Shown in pieces: positions 16,753-25,811 of a stretch of 64,000 bases of DNA. The position numbers and the translations under genes are program-made. The stretch's first letter is position 1. Each line of letters starts with the position of its first letter. The notes beneath the pieces are model-generated. The model was given only the letters and a program-made list of their open reading frames with translations, ran no database searches and was not told the origin of the DNA. The stretch comes from Kutzneria chonburiensis (GTDB taxonomy: Bacteria > Actinomycetota > Actinomycetes > Mycobacteriales > Pseudonocardiaceae): assembly GCF_028622115.1 (NCBI RefSeq), contig NZ_CP097263.1:2356001-2420000 (forward strand), read 5' to 3'.

Positions 16753-17379
16753 ATGTGACAGCCGACTCCAGGGCCGGCGTTCGGGTTTGACGGACAGCGA
16801 AGGGCGGGTACTCGCGGTGATCGATGCAGCGTGGCGGCGGGAGGTGCTCAACGCGGAGGCCCTGCGGACTGGCGGCGACCAGGGCGATCAGAGTGATCGG
16901 CAGTGGTCGAGGCGGGAGGCGCTCGGCGTGGAGCACTTCGGCCCTGGCAGTGCCCGGGGTCTCGGGCGCAGACTCGAGCGGTATGCCCGCGGCCGCTGCG
17001 CCACCATGGACGCCGGTGCGAGGCGGGTTGGGATGCGCGTTTGTGCGCGTTCGCGCGTCGTGGCGCTGTCGTTCGGGCAGGTTCCGGGCGTCGTCACGGG
17101 CCAGTAACCGCTTAGCGTTGGCCACATATGCTACGCTCTGTCATCAGAAGACGGGAAAAATGTCACTCATTGATGGTCTTGCCGGCACGCTTGGTTGCGG
17201 AATGCAGTCAGCTGGCCGGCCGAGTCGGCGGAATGCGGCTCGGACTAGGCTGAACGAGTGATAGTTGCACTCGGTGGCTGGATAACGCGTCACGACGTCC
17301 GACCGATTGCATCCCTGAGACGGGACACTCTGGTTGACACGTGAACGACGTCACCCTGGGTGCCGAAACCCCTCACCGG

Positions 17380-17406
17380 GGAACGATTGGACCAGTCCCG
17401 TCGTTG
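17380..17406 (+). promoter_or_regulatory. SigR-type promoter of rbpA
   Basis: GGAAC at 17380-17384 and GTTG at 17403-17406 are separated by exactly 18 bases, matching the SigR/SigH consensus GGAAT-N18-GTT used in thiol-oxidative stress. The start codon is about 58 bases downstream. In Streptomyces coelicolor rbpA is known to be transcribed in part by SigR, which supports the assignment. Confidence 0.65.
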
Positions 17407-17463
17407 CACTCGGTAAGCACAACCCGGGGCGTCAAGCCCCGAGCCGAGCGAAAGGACACCGTC

Positions 17464-17808
17464 ATGGCCGACCGCGTTCTGCGTGGTAGCCGGCTCGGTG
17501 CGGTCAGCTACGAGACCGACCGCAACCACGACCTCGCGCCGCGCCGGTCGGTGCGGTACGCGTGCCCGAAGGGGCACGACTTCGAGGTGCCGTTCTCCGA
17601 CGACGCCGAGATCCCGCCGGTCTGGGAGTGCCGACTGCACGGCCTTGAGTCGAAGATCATGGACGGCAACGAGCCGGAGCAGAAGAAGATCAAGGCCCCG
17701 CGCACGCACTGGGACATGCTGCTGGAGCGTCGCAGCATCCCGGAGCTGGAGGAACTGCTCACCGAGCGCCTCGAGGAGCTCAAGGGCCGCCGCACCCGCA
17801 CCGCCTGA
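17464..17808 (+). CDS. rbpA: RNA polymerase-binding protein RbpA
   Basis: 114 residues, the usual size. Begins MADRVLRGSRLGAVSYETDR; the zinc-binding core is YACPKGHDFEVPF with a later WECRLHG, and the C-terminal sigma-interacting part is TPRTHWDML-like (residues 75-110, PRTHWDMLLERRSIPELEEL). RbpA stabilises open complexes and binds group 1/2 sigma factors; it is restricted to Actinomycetota. ATG follows GAAAGGA at 17450-17456. Transcribed from a SigR-like promoter and terminated by the hairpin at 17924. Confidence 0.97.
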   Translation: MADRVLRGSRLGAVSYETDRNHDLAPRRSVRYACPKGHDFEVPFSDDAEIPPVWECRLHGLESKIMDGNEPEQKKIKAPRTHWDMLLERRSIPELEELLTERLEELKGRRTRTA

Positions 17809-17923
17809 GCGACGGGCGGACCGCGGCGCGGGTGGTCCCCGCACGAGGCCACCGACCGCATCCGCCCCACCGCCCGGTCGACACCGGACGCGAGGGATCC
17901 ACTCCGAGCCCGCCACGAAGTAA

Positions 17924-17960
17924 AGATCACCCCCTGGCCGCCGCGGCCAGGGGGTGATCT
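17924..17960. terminator. Bidirectional terminator between rbpA and ppm1
   Basis: Perfect 17-base inverted repeat (AGATCACCCCCTGGCCG at 17924-17940 and its complement at 17944-17960) with a 3-base loop, between two convergent genes. Confidence 0.9.
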
Positions 17961-18050
17961 CGTGTCTGAGGACCGAGCTAGCGCTTGATGCCGTCGGCCG
18001 GCCACGCCACCGACAGACTCGGCCTGGGCGGTCGGCCCGGGACCGCGTGG

Positions 18051-18812
18051 TCAGCGCTTGATGAGGCCGACCTGCTCAAGGCGGCGGCGGGCGCCCCACT
18101 TGGTGACGCGCCACAGGGCCTCGCGCACGATGTTGCCGCTCATCTTGGACTGGCCGATGGCGCGCTCGGTGAAGGTGATGGGCACCTCGACGACCTCGAA
18201 GCCGGCCTCGATGGTGCGCCAGGTCAGGTCGATCTGGAAGCAGTAGCCCTGCGAGGCCACCGACTGGATGTTGATCTTCTCGAGGACCTCGCGGCGGAAG
18301 GCCTTGAAGCCGCCGGTGATGTCGCGGATCTTGGCGCCCAGCGCGAGGCGGGAGTAGAGGCCGCCGCCGCGGGAGATGAGCTCGCGGTACTTGGGCCAGT
18401 TGACCACGCGGCCGCCGGGCACGTAGCGGGAGCCGAGCACGAGGTCGGCGTCGGTGAGGGCGTCGAGCAGGCGGGGCAGGTCCTCGGGCCCGTGCGAACC
18501 GTCGGCGTCCATCTCGACGATGACGCCGTAGTCGCGCTCCAGGGCCCAGCCGAAGCCGGCGACGTAGGCGGCGCCGAGGCCGGCCTTCTCGGTGCGGTGC
18601 AGCACGTGCACGCGCTCGTCGGCGGCGGCCATCTGGTCGGCGAGCTCGCCGGTGCCGTCGGGGCTGCCGTCGTCGACGACGAGGGCGTGCACCTCGGGCA
18701 GTGCCTCGTGCAGGCGGGCGACGATGGGGCCCAGGTTCTCCCGCTCGTTGTAGGTGGGGATCACCACCAGCACCTGGCCGAGCTCCGCGCGGGTGTCCGA
18801 CTGGTCCGCCAT
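18051..18812 (-). CDS. ppm1: Polyprenol monophosphomannose synthase (Ppm1 catalytic domain type)
   Basis: 253 residues from ATG 18812; the frame also allows a TTG one codon earlier. GT2 family: [41 protein letters not shown] (metal-binding DxD) and [10 protein letters not shown] are the standard dolichol-P-mannose synthase motifs. It transfers mannose from GDP-mannose to polyprenyl phosphate, feeding lipoglycan and protein O-mannosylation. The start overlaps the lnt stop (TGATG). In Mycobacterium tuberculosis the two activities are fused in one protein; here they are separate but coupled genes. Confidence 0.95.
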   Translation of the reverse strand: MADQSDTRAELGQVLVVIPTYNERENLGPIVARLHEALPEVHALVVDDGSPDGTGELADQMAAADERVHVLHRTEKAGLGAAYVAGFGWALERDYGVIVEMDADGSHGPEDLPRLLDALTDADLVLGSRYVPGGRVVNWPKYRELISRGGGLYSRLALGAKIRDITGGFKAFRREVLEKINIQSVASQGYCFQIDLTWRTIEAGFEVVEVPITFTERAIGQSKMSGNIVREALWRVTKWGARRRLEQVGLIKR

Positions 18813-20434
18813 CAAAGATCCTCTTCCGATGTACTCGTGTCGTCAGTTCGTGCCGGCGCCGACCGCTTGCGCAGGCGTGCGCCGATGGCCAGCGCCAAGG
18901 CGGCCAGACCGGTCACGGACGCCACCCATTCGGGCCATGCGCCGAGCCGGGTGGCCAGCGTAGCGGTCGTCCGCAGCGGCACTGACGCCACCAGCGTCGC
19001 GGCCGTGTACAGCTCACTCTGCCGGGTGACGGTGCCGTCGGGCTGGACGATGGCGCTCACGCCGCTGGTCGCGGAGACCGCCACGGCGCGGCCGTACTCC
19101 ACCGCCGCGACCCGGGACATGGCCAGCTGCTGGTAGCTCATCTCACCGGGCCCGTACCAGGCGTTGTTGGTGGGGACGGCGAGCATTGTCGCACCGGCGC
19201 GCACGGCGTCGCCGACCACCTGGTCGTAGGCGACCTCGTAGCAGATGGCCACGCCGACGGTGGTGTTGTCGATGGCCAGGGCGCCGGGCTGGGTGCCGGG
19301 GATCATGTCGCGGGTGTCGGCGACGAACGGGGTGACCGCGGCGGAGATCTCGCGCAGCGGGATGAACTCGGCGAACGGCACCAGCTTCCGCTTGGCGTAG
19401 CGGTCCCCGGGTCCGGTGTTCGGGTCCCACACCTGCACGACGTTCTGGATGGTGGTGGGGTTCTCGATGAGCCGGCCGCCGATCAGGAACGGCACGCCGA
19501 CGTCGCGGATGGCCTGGGACAGCTCGCTGTCGTAGCGGGGGTCGGGCTCCAGGTCGGTGGCGACCTCGGGCCACACGACGATGTCGGGCTTGGTGACGCG
19601 GCCGGCTTTGATGTCGGCGGCCAGCTTCTCGGTGGCGGCGAGGTGGTTGCGGCGCAGGATCGGCGTGTCGTACATGAGGTTGATGCCGTCGTCGGGGGCG
19701 TTGCCCTGGATGATCGCGACGGTGCGGGTGCCGGCCTGGGCGTCGGTGCCGACCAGCGACCAGCTCGCCGCTCCCGCGACCACCGGCAGCACGATCAGGA
19801 TCACCGGCAGCACCAGGGCGCGGCGGCGGTCGCCGGCCCGCCAACGCACCACGAGCTCGGTGAGGCCGGTGCCGGTGACGACGACGGCGAAGCCGAGCAG
19901 CATGGTGCCGCCGATCGCGGCCAGCGGCAGGAACAAGCCCTCGGGCTGGCCGTAGGCGACCTTGCCCCAGGGGAAGCCGTCGAACGGGAAGTAGGTGCGC
20001 AGGACCTCGCTGCCCATGAACGCCGAGGCCATCCACACCGGGCCGCCGCGCAGTTTGCTGACCACGGCCATCACCGCGCCGGCGATCGCCATGTACAGCG
20101 AGACCACGAACGACAGGCCGATCCACGGGAACGGGCCGAAGTCGGCGCCGAGGAAGCTCTGCAGCCAGGTCAGCAGCGGCATCACGAACGCGAGGCCGAA
20201 CGCGAGGCCGTAGAGGAAGCCGCCGCGGGCGCTGCGGTGCCGCAGCGAGAACGCCAGCAGGGCGAACGCCAGCGGCGCGAGGTACCAGAGGGTGCGCGGC
20301 GGGTAGCTGGCGTAGAAGATGCCGCCGCCGGCGAGGGCGGCGGCCAGCCGGATCAGCACGGGGGCGGCGCGGCGGCGTCGGGACGGCAGCGCGATCGAGG
20401 TGTCGGTTTCCGACGTCACAGCGGGGGCGACCAC
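18812..20434 (-). CDS. lnt: Apolipoprotein N-acyltransferase
   Basis: 540 residues from GTG 20434. About six N-terminal membrane helices, a nitrilase-type periplasmic domain (residues ~235-490) and a C-terminal helix. Catalytic triad visible as Glu in VVWPEVATD, Lys in [12 protein letters not shown] and Cys in [11 protein letters not shown]. It adds the third acyl chain to lipoproteins, which suits the lipoprotein encoded at 48122. Ends one base inside ppm1, as in other actinomycetes where Lnt and Ppm1 act in one locus. Confidence 0.95.
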   Translation of the reverse strand: MVAPAVTSETDTSIALPSRRRRAAPVLIRLAAALAGGGIFYASYPPRTLWYLAPLAFALLAFSLRHRSARGGFLYGLAFGLAFVMPLLTWLQSFLGADFGPFPWIGLSFVVSLYMAIAGAVMAVVSKLRGGPVWMASAFMGSEVLRTYFPFDGFPWGKVAYGQPEGLFLPLAAIGGTMLLGFAVVVTGTGLTELVVRWRAGDRRRALVLPVILIVLPVVAGAASWSLVGTDAQAGTRTVAIIQGNAPDDGINLMYDTPILRRNHLAATEKLAADIKAGRVTKPDIVVWPEVATDLEPDPRYDSELSQAIRDVGVPFLIGGRLIENPTTIQNVVQVWDPNTGPGDRYAKRKLVPFAEFIPLREISAAVTPFVADTRDMIPGTQPGALAIDNTTVGVAICYEVAYDQVVGDAVRAGATMLAVPTNNAWYGPGEMSYQQLAMSRVAAVEYGRAVAVSATSGVSAIVQPDGTVTRQSELYTAATLVASVPLRTTATLATRLGAWPEWVASVTGLAALALAIGARLRKRSAPARTDDTSTSEEDL

Positions 20435-20446
20435 CCGTTCAGCCTA
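20432..20446 (-). promoter_or_regulatory. Probable leaderless promoter of lnt-ppm1
   Basis: On the minus strand TAGGCT (20446-20441) is followed by 6 bases and then GTG 20434, the spacing of a -10 box to a start-codon transcription start. Confidence 0.55.
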
Positions 20447-20527
20447 CGGGCCGGGTGTGAGGCCCCGGTCCGGCCGTGGACACGACTCGGTAAACACGGT
20501 TCCCCCATCACAACTCACAGGCACAAC

Positions 20528-20992
20528 TCACGGGGCGGCGAGTTGCGTTTCGACCGGTTCGTAGGTCTGGCCGAACGTGAACGCGGCCGGGGTCGGCCCC
20601 GATTCACGGAGTCGGTAAAGGCGGTCGCGACCTTCGAGTGAAGTGGGGATGTGGCCGGCCGGAATCCACCACAGCACGGTGGACGCCTCGGTTTGGGGTA
20701 GGAACCATTCCCGTCGGCGGTGCAGGAATTCGCGGTGTTCCGCACGGTAGGTGAATTCCCACATCGCCTCCCGTGACTCCCACACGGTGAGGTTGACGAC
20801 CACGTCGTCAGCCGGGTCGATGGCGGCGGAGTCCTTGCCGCCCACGCCGGTCAGCCGCCACACGAATCCCGGCGCCTGGTCGACGAGCGCGTTGATCGGG
20901 TCGAGTGCGGCGATGAATTCGTCGGCCTCGCCGGAACCGAAAGGATATCTCAGCCGGCCGATGTTGAGTTGCGCCAGGTGGTGTTGTGCCAT
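20528..20992 (-). CDS. DUF3291 family protein
   Basis: 154 residues from ATG 20992 (the frame runs further upstream without support). Starts MAQHHLAQLNIGRLRYPFGS and contains FVWRLTG, VVVNLTVWESREAMWEFTYR and WWIPAGHIPT, the typical pattern of the DUF3291 alpha/beta-barrel (ABM-like monooxygenase-fold) family. No catalytic role is established. Lies 13 bases downstream of the membrane-protein gene, so they may be co-transcribed. Confidence 0.85.
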   Translation of the reverse strand: MAQHHLAQLNIGRLRYPFGSGEADEFIAALDPINALVDQAPGFVWRLTGVGGKDSAAIDPADDVVVNLTVWESREAMWEFTYRAEHREFLHRRREWFLPQTEASTVLWWIPAGHIPTSLEGRDRLYRLRESGPTPAAFTFGQTYEPVETQLAAP

Positions 20993-21005
20993 GGCCCCAG
21001 CGTCG

Positions 21006-22106
21006 CTATCGACTGCTGGAACCGTCAATATTCACCGGTGTTTTGTTGCCCGTTCTGTCAAGGGCGGCACACAGCCCGGTGCCGGCGGCCAGGAATCCCA
21101 CGCCGGCCGCGAGCAGTCGGGCTTCGGGATAGCCGTGGGCCAGCAGGTAGCCGGCGGCCGCGCCGATGATGCCGACCAGCGCGGCCAGGCCGAGGCGGCC
21201 GAACCGGCGGTGATCCCAGCCCCGCCACACCGCCGCCGCGACGATCACGGCGCCGGCCAGCGCCGACACGTACGGGGTGCCGAAGATGAAGCCGTAGCGC
21301 AGGGGAAGTGCCGGCACGAGGAACAGCACCAGGAACCAGCCGAGCGCCTGGGCCACCGAGGTCATGGTCGGCCCGTGCTGCACCGGCCGTCGCGCCCACG
21401 CCCGCGCGATCGCCAACACGACCAGTGCCACGGTGATCAGAGGCAGCCAGGACAGGGTGTGGCCGAGGTTGTAGAGGGTCACGGTGTCGTAGACGGCGAG
21501 CACGATGCAGCCCAGCGCCCCGACCGACGCGACGAACGGCGCCAGGCGAGGCAGCGTCGTCGCGCCTTCGGACAGCAACGGCAGCAGCAGCGGCGTCACG
21601 ATCCCGGAGACGAGCCGGATCACGATGTCGCCCGTGGTGTACGGGCTCGGCAGGTCCCATTCGATCAGGCAGAACGTCACCGTGTACGACGCCGACATCA
21701 GCCACCGCGCATGCAGCGCCCGCCGGAACACCTCGGCCCCGAACCACCGGCACACCAGCAGATAGGCCAGCATCCCGAACGGCAGCTCGATCGCCGACTG
21801 CGTGTGCAGCACGGTCCACGGCCACGCCGGCAGCGCGTCGGACAGCCAGCCGAGGTCGGCCAGGTCGAACCAGCCCGGCGGCATCAGCCGGGCGATCGAC
21901 GAGGTGTCGCCGTGCCAGGCCTGTTGCACGAAGGCCGTGAACAGCAGCTGGTTGACGAAGAACAGCGCGATCACCACGGCCAGCCAGGTCCCCGGGTGCC
22001 GGGCCCATCCCCCGCCCGGCCGTTCCGGCGCGCCGCCTCGCGGCACCCACCACACGCCCGCCACCGTCGCCGCGACGATCACCGCCGCCAACACGATCTC
22101 CCCCAC
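21006..22106 (-). CDS. Multi-pass membrane protein of unknown function
   Basis: 366 residues from ATG 22106 with about nine hydrophobic segments, the first MGEIVLAAVIVAATVAGVWW. A loop at residues 70-95 (DTSSIARLMPPGWFDLADLG) and the stretch FCLIEWDLPSPYTTGDIVIRL between helices are the most distinctive parts. No transporter or enzyme motif recognised. Divergent from the STAND regulator with 110 bases between. Confidence 0.8.
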   Translation of the reverse strand: MGEIVLAAVIVAATVAGVWWVPRGGAPERPGGGWARHPGTWLAVVIALFFVNQLLFTAFVQQAWHGDTSSIARLMPPGWFDLADLGWLSDALPAWPWTVLHTQSAIELPFGMLAYLLVCRWFGAEVFRRALHARWLMSASYTVTFCLIEWDLPSPYTTGDIVIRLVSGIVTPLLLPLLSEGATTLPRLAPFVASVGALGCIVLAVYDTVTLYNLGHTLSWLPLITVALVVLAIARAWARRPVQHGPTMTSVAQALGWFLVLFLVPALPLRYGFIFGTPYVSALAGAVIVAAAVWRGWDHRRFGRLGLAALVGIIGAAAGYLLAHGYPEARLLAAGVGFLAAGTGLCAALDRTGNKTPVNIDGSSSR

Positions 22107-22130
22107 GGCCGCAGCCTAGGCCACCCCCAA

Positions 22131-22155
22131 TGCAGTGAAGGCGTCCTTCCCTGCA
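22131..22155. repeat. Imperfect palindrome, left flank of the STAND gene
   Basis: Arms TGCAGTGAAGG (22131-22141) and CCTTCCCTGCA (22145-22155) pair at 10 of 11 positions around a 3-base loop. This looks like the family of TGCAGTGAAGG-type intergenic palindromes scattered in Pseudonocardiaceae genomes. Its right half recurs, inverted, at 24469-24481 beyond the STAND gene. Confidence 0.6.
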
Positions 22156-22216
22156 TCCGGGCTTTGCCTCGCGCCCGATTGACGTGATAGGTCACGGTCC
22201 GACAGGAGGGCAGTAC

Positions 22217-24448
22217 ATGAGTGACTCGGTGGTGCGGCGGTTCCGCCAGCGGGCCCGGCTCACCCAGGAGGAACTGGCCGCGCGCTCGGGCGTGTCGGTG
22301 CGCACGATCCGTGGCCTTGAGACCGGGGACCGGCCGAATCCGCAGCTCACGTCGCTGCGGCAGCTGGCCGACGCGATGGACCTGACGCCGGCCGACCGGG
22401 ACGAGCTGATGACCGAGGTGCTGGGCGTCGCCACGGTGCCCACTGCGTCCCCGGGTCCCCGGCAGCTGCCGGGCGCGCCGACCGGCTTCACGGGCCGCGA
22501 GGCCGAGCTGGCCGTGCTGGCACAGGCCATCGACGCCGAGCAGTCGCCGACCATCGTGATCAGCGCGATCGCCGGCGCGGGCGGCATCGGCAAGACCACG
22601 CTGGCGCTGCACTGGGCCCACACCCACGTCGACCGGTTTCCTGACGGGCAGCTGTTCGTCGATCTGCGGGGTTTCGGCCCGGACAGCGACCCGCTGGATC
22701 CGCTGACCGCGGTGCGGGGTTTTCTTGACGCCCTCGGCGTGGATCCGGCGCAGGTCACCGGCGGCCTGGCCGAGCACACCGCCCTCTACCGCAGTCTGAT
22801 CACCGGCAAGCGGCTGCTGATCGTGCTGGACAACGCCGCCTCGGCCGAGCAGGTCTCGCCGCTGCTGCCCGGCGGCCGCACCTGCACCGTGATCGTGACC
22901 AGCCGTCGGGCGCTGTCCTCGTTGATCACCCGGCACGGTGCCAGGCACATGTCGTTGGCCGTGCTGGCTCAGGACGAGGCCGAGGCGCTGCTGGCGTGGC
23001 GGCTCGGCGACGCGCGGGTGGCGGCCGAGCCCGAAGCGGTGGCCGACCTGATCCGCTTGTGTGGGCGGTATCCGCTGGCGTTGGCGATCATGGCCGCCCG
23101 CGCGCAGACACATCCGGACTTCCCTCTCGCCGAGTTCGCCGACGAGCTGCGTGAACTCGGTCTGGACGCGCTCGACGACGAGGAGCCCACCGCCAGCCTG
23201 CCCGCCGTGCTGTCCTGGTCCCTGGACAACCTGTCCGAGCAGGACCGCACGGTGTTCGGGCTGCTCGGCACGGCCCCCGGCCCCGACATCAGCGCGCCGG
23301 CGGCGGCAAGCCTCACCGGTCTGTCGCCGGCGCAGGTCACGAAAGCCTTGCGCACCTTGGAAGAAGCGTCCCTGATCGGCCGGCAGGCGCACGGTCGGTA
23401 CGGGATGCACGACATGGTTCGCCGCTACGCCGTCGCCACCGCCGACCAGCTGCCCGAGGACATGCGGACGGCGGCGGTGCGGCGGGTGATCGACTTCTAC
23501 CTGCACACCGGCTACGACGCCGACCGCATCCTCAACCCGCACCGCGCACCACAGAAGCTCGACGCACCCGAGCCCGACTGCCAGCCGCTGCCGCTACCGG
23601 CTTACGACGCAGCGTTGGCCTGGTTCGACGCCGAGCACCAATGCCTGCTGGCCGCCCAACACACCGCCGTCGACCACGGCTGGCACCGGGCCGCGTGGCA
23701 GGTGGCGTGGACGTTGACCACGTTCCAGATCCGCCGCGGGCTGCGCCACGACCAGGCCGCGGTCTGGCAGATCGGGCTGGCCGCCGACGAGCATCTCGAC
23801 GATCCCACCGCGCTCATGCTGGCCCACCGGTTCCTCGGCTTCGCCTACGGCGACCTCGGTCGGCACGACGACGCCGTGCGGCATCTCAACGAGTCCGCCG
23901 CGCTGGCCGAGCAGCACGGCGACACCAGCAACCACGCCCGCACCGAGTCGATGCTGGCCCGCGCGTGGGGTCTGTCCGGCGATTACCGGCATGCCCTGGA
24001 GCACGCCAACCGCGCGTTGGAGCTGTATCGGACGCTGGAGGACGTGCCGGGGACGGCGCACGCGCTCAACGACGCCGGCTGGTGCGCCGCCCAGCTGGGC
24101 CGCTACGACGAGGCCCGCGCCAACTGCCGCGCCGCGCTCGAGGTGTACGAGCGGCACAACGATCCCGACGCGCAGGCCGGCACGCTGGACAGCCTGGGCT
24201 ACATCGACCACCGCACCGGCGATCACCAGCAGGCAATCGAGCACTACCAGCGTTCCCTGGCGCTGCGCCGCGGGCTCGGCGACAACAGCCAGATCGCCAA
24301 CTGCCTCGACGGTCTCGGCAACCCGTATGCCGCGCTCGGCCGTCGCGACGAGGCGCGCGCCGTGTGGCAGGAGGCGCTGGTCCTGTTCCAGGCACAGCAA
24401 CGCCACGACGACGCCGCCCGCATCGAACGCCAACTCGACGCCCTCTAG
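22217..24448 (+). CDS. STAND regulator: XRE HTH, NB-ARC ATPase, TPR repeats
   Basis: 743 residues from ATG 22217 with AGGAGGG 6 bases upstream. N-terminal helix-turn-helix (RFRQRARLTQEELAARSGVS to ~60), NB-ARC ATPase (Walker A AGAGGIGKTTLALHWA near residue 118; LLIVLDNAASAEQ as Walker B), winged-helix region (~345-420), then TPR repeats (~540-743). This is the AfsR-like STAND layout but with an XRE instead of a SARP DNA-binding domain. Such proteins sense a ligand and switch gene expression in antibiotic or developmental control; the target here is unknown. The gene is bracketed by 13-base inverted repeats and abuts a GNAT remnant. Confidence 0.92.
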   Translation: MSDSVVRRFRQRARLTQEELAARSGVSVRTIRGLETGDRPNPQLTSLRQLADAMDLTPADRDELMTEVLGVATVPTASPGPRQLPGAPTGFTGREAELAVLAQAIDAEQSPTIVISAIAGAGGIGKTTLALHWAHTHVDRFPDGQLFVDLRGFGPDSDPLDPLTAVRGFLDALGVDPAQVTGGLAEHTALYRSLITGKRLLIVLDNAASAEQVSPLLPGGRTCTVIVTSRRALSSLITRHGARHMSLAVLAQDEAEALLAWRLGDARVAAEPEAVADLIRLCGRYPLALAIMAARAQTHPDFPLAEFADELRELGLDALDDEEPTASLPAVLSWSLDNLSEQDRTVFGLLGTAPGPDISAPAAASLTGLSPAQVTKALRTLEEASLIGRQAHGRYGMHDMVRRYAVATADQLPEDMRTAAVRRVIDFYLHTGYDADRILNPHRAPQKLDAPEPDCQPLPLPAYDAALAWFDAEHQCLLAAQHTAVDHGWHRAAWQVAWTLTTFQIRRGLRHDQAAVWQIGLAADEHLDDPTALMLAHRFLGFAYGDLGRHDDAVRHLNESAALAEQHGDTSNHARTESMLARAWGLSGDYRHALEHANRALELYRTLEDVPGTAHALNDAGWCAAQLGRYDEARANCRAALEVYERHNDPDAQAGTLDSLGYIDHRTGDHQQAIEHYQRSLALRRGLGDNSQIANCLDGLGNPYAALGRRDEARAVWQEALVLFQAQQRHDDAARIERQLDAL

Positions 24449-24481
24449 GCGGAGCGCCCCCTCCCGGTGGATGCAGGGAAG

Positions 24482-24658
24482 CAGGTGGAGTAGGCCGGCT
24501 TCGGTGGTGCGGAAGCCGCAGGCGTCGAGGTAGAAGTGCCGCAGGTGGGGCTCGAAGTCCACGTGCAGCCACTGGCAACCCGCATCGCGAGCGCCAGTGG
24601 CCGCCGCGGCGACGAGCTCGGCCCCGATCCCACGGCCCCGGAGCTCGTCGACACCGCG
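24482..24658 (-). pseudogene. GNAT acetyltransferase, C-terminal remnant
   Basis: Between the STAND gene and kal the minus strand reads, in one frame, VDELRGRGIGAELVAAAATG, then a run with HVDFEPHLRHFYLDACGF and ending EAGLLHL. RGRGIGAELV is the acetyl-CoA pyrophosphate loop of GNAT enzymes and FYLDACGFR the usual C-terminal strand. A TGA stands just upstream (24661-24659) and no start codon or N-terminal half exists; downstream the frame runs on without its own stop into the STAND gene. It is best read as the stump of a deleted or interrupted acetyltransferase gene. Confidence 0.7.
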
Positions 24659-24663
24659 TCAGA

Positions 24664-25044
24664 TCAAGGCACCACGACGGTGCCGGTGGCCGTGGTGGCG
24701 ATGATCGGCTCGGTCAGCACCTCGGCCGCCGACGCACCTTTGTCCGGGGTGGCCCGGCACACGACCCGCAGCTCGAACGCCACGCCGCGAGAGCGGGTGC
24801 CGATACGGGTCAGGGTGGCGGTGGCCTCGACCATGTCACCGGCCTTCAACGGCGCCACGAACTTCACGTTGTCGTAGCCGGCGAACAGGCCCTCGTCGCC
24901 GTCGGTGCGAATGCACAACTCCGTGGCCACATCGCCGAACATGCCCAGCCCGTACGCCCCGTCGACGAGATTGCCGCCGTAGTGGGCGTGCGAGTACGGG
25001 ACATAACGGCGATGGGTCACGGAGAAGCCCTCGACCAAGCTCAC
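24664..25044 (-). CDS. kal: 3-aminobutyryl-CoA ammonia-lyase
   Basis: 126 residues from GTG 25044, overlapping the kamE stop (GTGA). Hot-dog fold protein with YSHAHYGGNLVDGAYGLGMFGD and FVAPLKAGDMVEATATLTRIG, as in Kal of lysine fermentation. It would eliminate ammonia from 3-aminobutyryl-CoA to give crotonyl-CoA, the last dedicated step. It is the last gene of the minus-strand lysine operon. Function is taken from operon context plus fold; a thioesterase-like activity could not be excluded from sequence alone. Confidence 0.85.
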   Translation of the reverse strand: MSLVEGFSVTHRRYVPYSHAHYGGNLVDGAYGLGMFGDVATELCIRTDGDEGLFAGYDNVKFVAPLKAGDMVEATATLTRIGTRSRGVAFELRVVCRATPDKGASAAEVLTEPIIATTATGTVVVP

Positions 25045-25811
25045 GCGGCGACGCCTTTCTGGGAAATGGTGTGCACGAGATAGGAGGCGACCTCGCCGGG
25101 GGTCGTGCCGCGGCCGAAGACCCGGTCGACACCGAGCTCGCCGGCCATCAGCGGATCGAACCGCGGCCCGCCGGCCACCAGCGTCGGCCGCGTCGAGCCC
25201 ATGGCCTCACGAAACGCCGCCGACATCTCCTGGGTGTTGAGGATGTGCGCGTCCCGCTGCGTCACGACCTGCGACACCAGCACGGCGTCGGCCTTCTCCG
25301 CCCGGGCCCGCTTCACCAGCTCCGGCACGGAGACCTGCGCGCCGAGGTTGATCACCCGCAGCTCGCGGTAGTACTCAAGGCCCTTCTCGCCGGCGAAGCC
25401 CTTGATGTTCAGGATCGCGTCGATGCCCACGGTGTGCGCGTCCGTGCCGATGCAGGCCCCGACGACCACAAGCTTGCGGCCCAGCTCGTTCTTCACCGTC
25501 GAATTCACCTCGTACGGCGACAGCAGCGGATACTCCCGCTCCACCACCTTCACCTCGTCGAGGTCGACGAGATGGCTCACCGAGCCGTAGACCACGACGA
25601 AGGTGAAGTCGGCGCCGATGGCGTGCGAGTGCACGACCATCGCCGGGTCCATGCCCATCTTGTTGGCCAGCTGCTGCGCCGCCCCCTCCGCCCGAGGCCC
25701 GTGCGGCACGGGAAGCGTGAACGACATCTGCACCATGCCGTCGCCGGTGGTGTCGCCGTAGGGCCGCACATAACGCTTCTTCTCACCGCTCACAGGCTGC
25801 TTCTCACTCAT
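25041..25811 (-). CDS. kamE: Lysine 5,6-aminomutase beta subunit (B12-binding)
   Basis: 256 residues from ATG 25811. The adenosylcobalamin base-off motif DxHxxG appears as ACIGTDAHTVGIDAIL, followed by a Rossmann-like B12 domain (LVSQVVTQRDAHILN, TLVAGGPRFDP). The N-terminal part has the VQMSFTLPVPHG and HSHAIGADFTFVVVYG strands that carry the PLP-contacting dimerisation domain. Pairs with KamD to convert beta-lysine to 3,5-diaminohexanoate. Overlaps kamD by 8 bases. Confidence 0.94.
   Translation of the reverse strand: MSEKQPVSGEKKRYVRPYGDTTGDGMVQMSFTLPVPHGPRAEGAAQQLANKMGMDPAMVVHSHAIGADFTFVVVYGSVSHLVDLDEVKVVEREYPLLSPYEVNSTVKNELGRKLVVVGACIGTDAHTVGIDAILNIKGFAGEKGLEYYRELRVINLGAQVSVPELVKRARAEKADAVLVSQVVTQRDAHILNTQEMSAAFREAMGSTRPTLVAGGPRFDPLMAGELGVDRVFGRGTTPGEVASYLVHTISQKGVAA

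Larger units (their letters stand above)
16646..17463. other. Long intergenic region upstream of rbpA
   Basis: About 820 bases without a supportable gene; the short frames here lack family features and consistent GC3. It holds a strong hairpin at 16710-16752, a moderately AT-rich segment at 17100-17280 and the rbpA promoter region. A TAGGCT box near 17248 with only a two-codon frame after it could mark a promoter for an RNA or an extended rbpA leader, but nothing more can be shown. Confidence 0.5.

Noticed and set aside
16787..17107. 106-residue frame between tdk and rbpA
   Set aside because: No ribosome site, no family features, composition not typical for coding DNA here.
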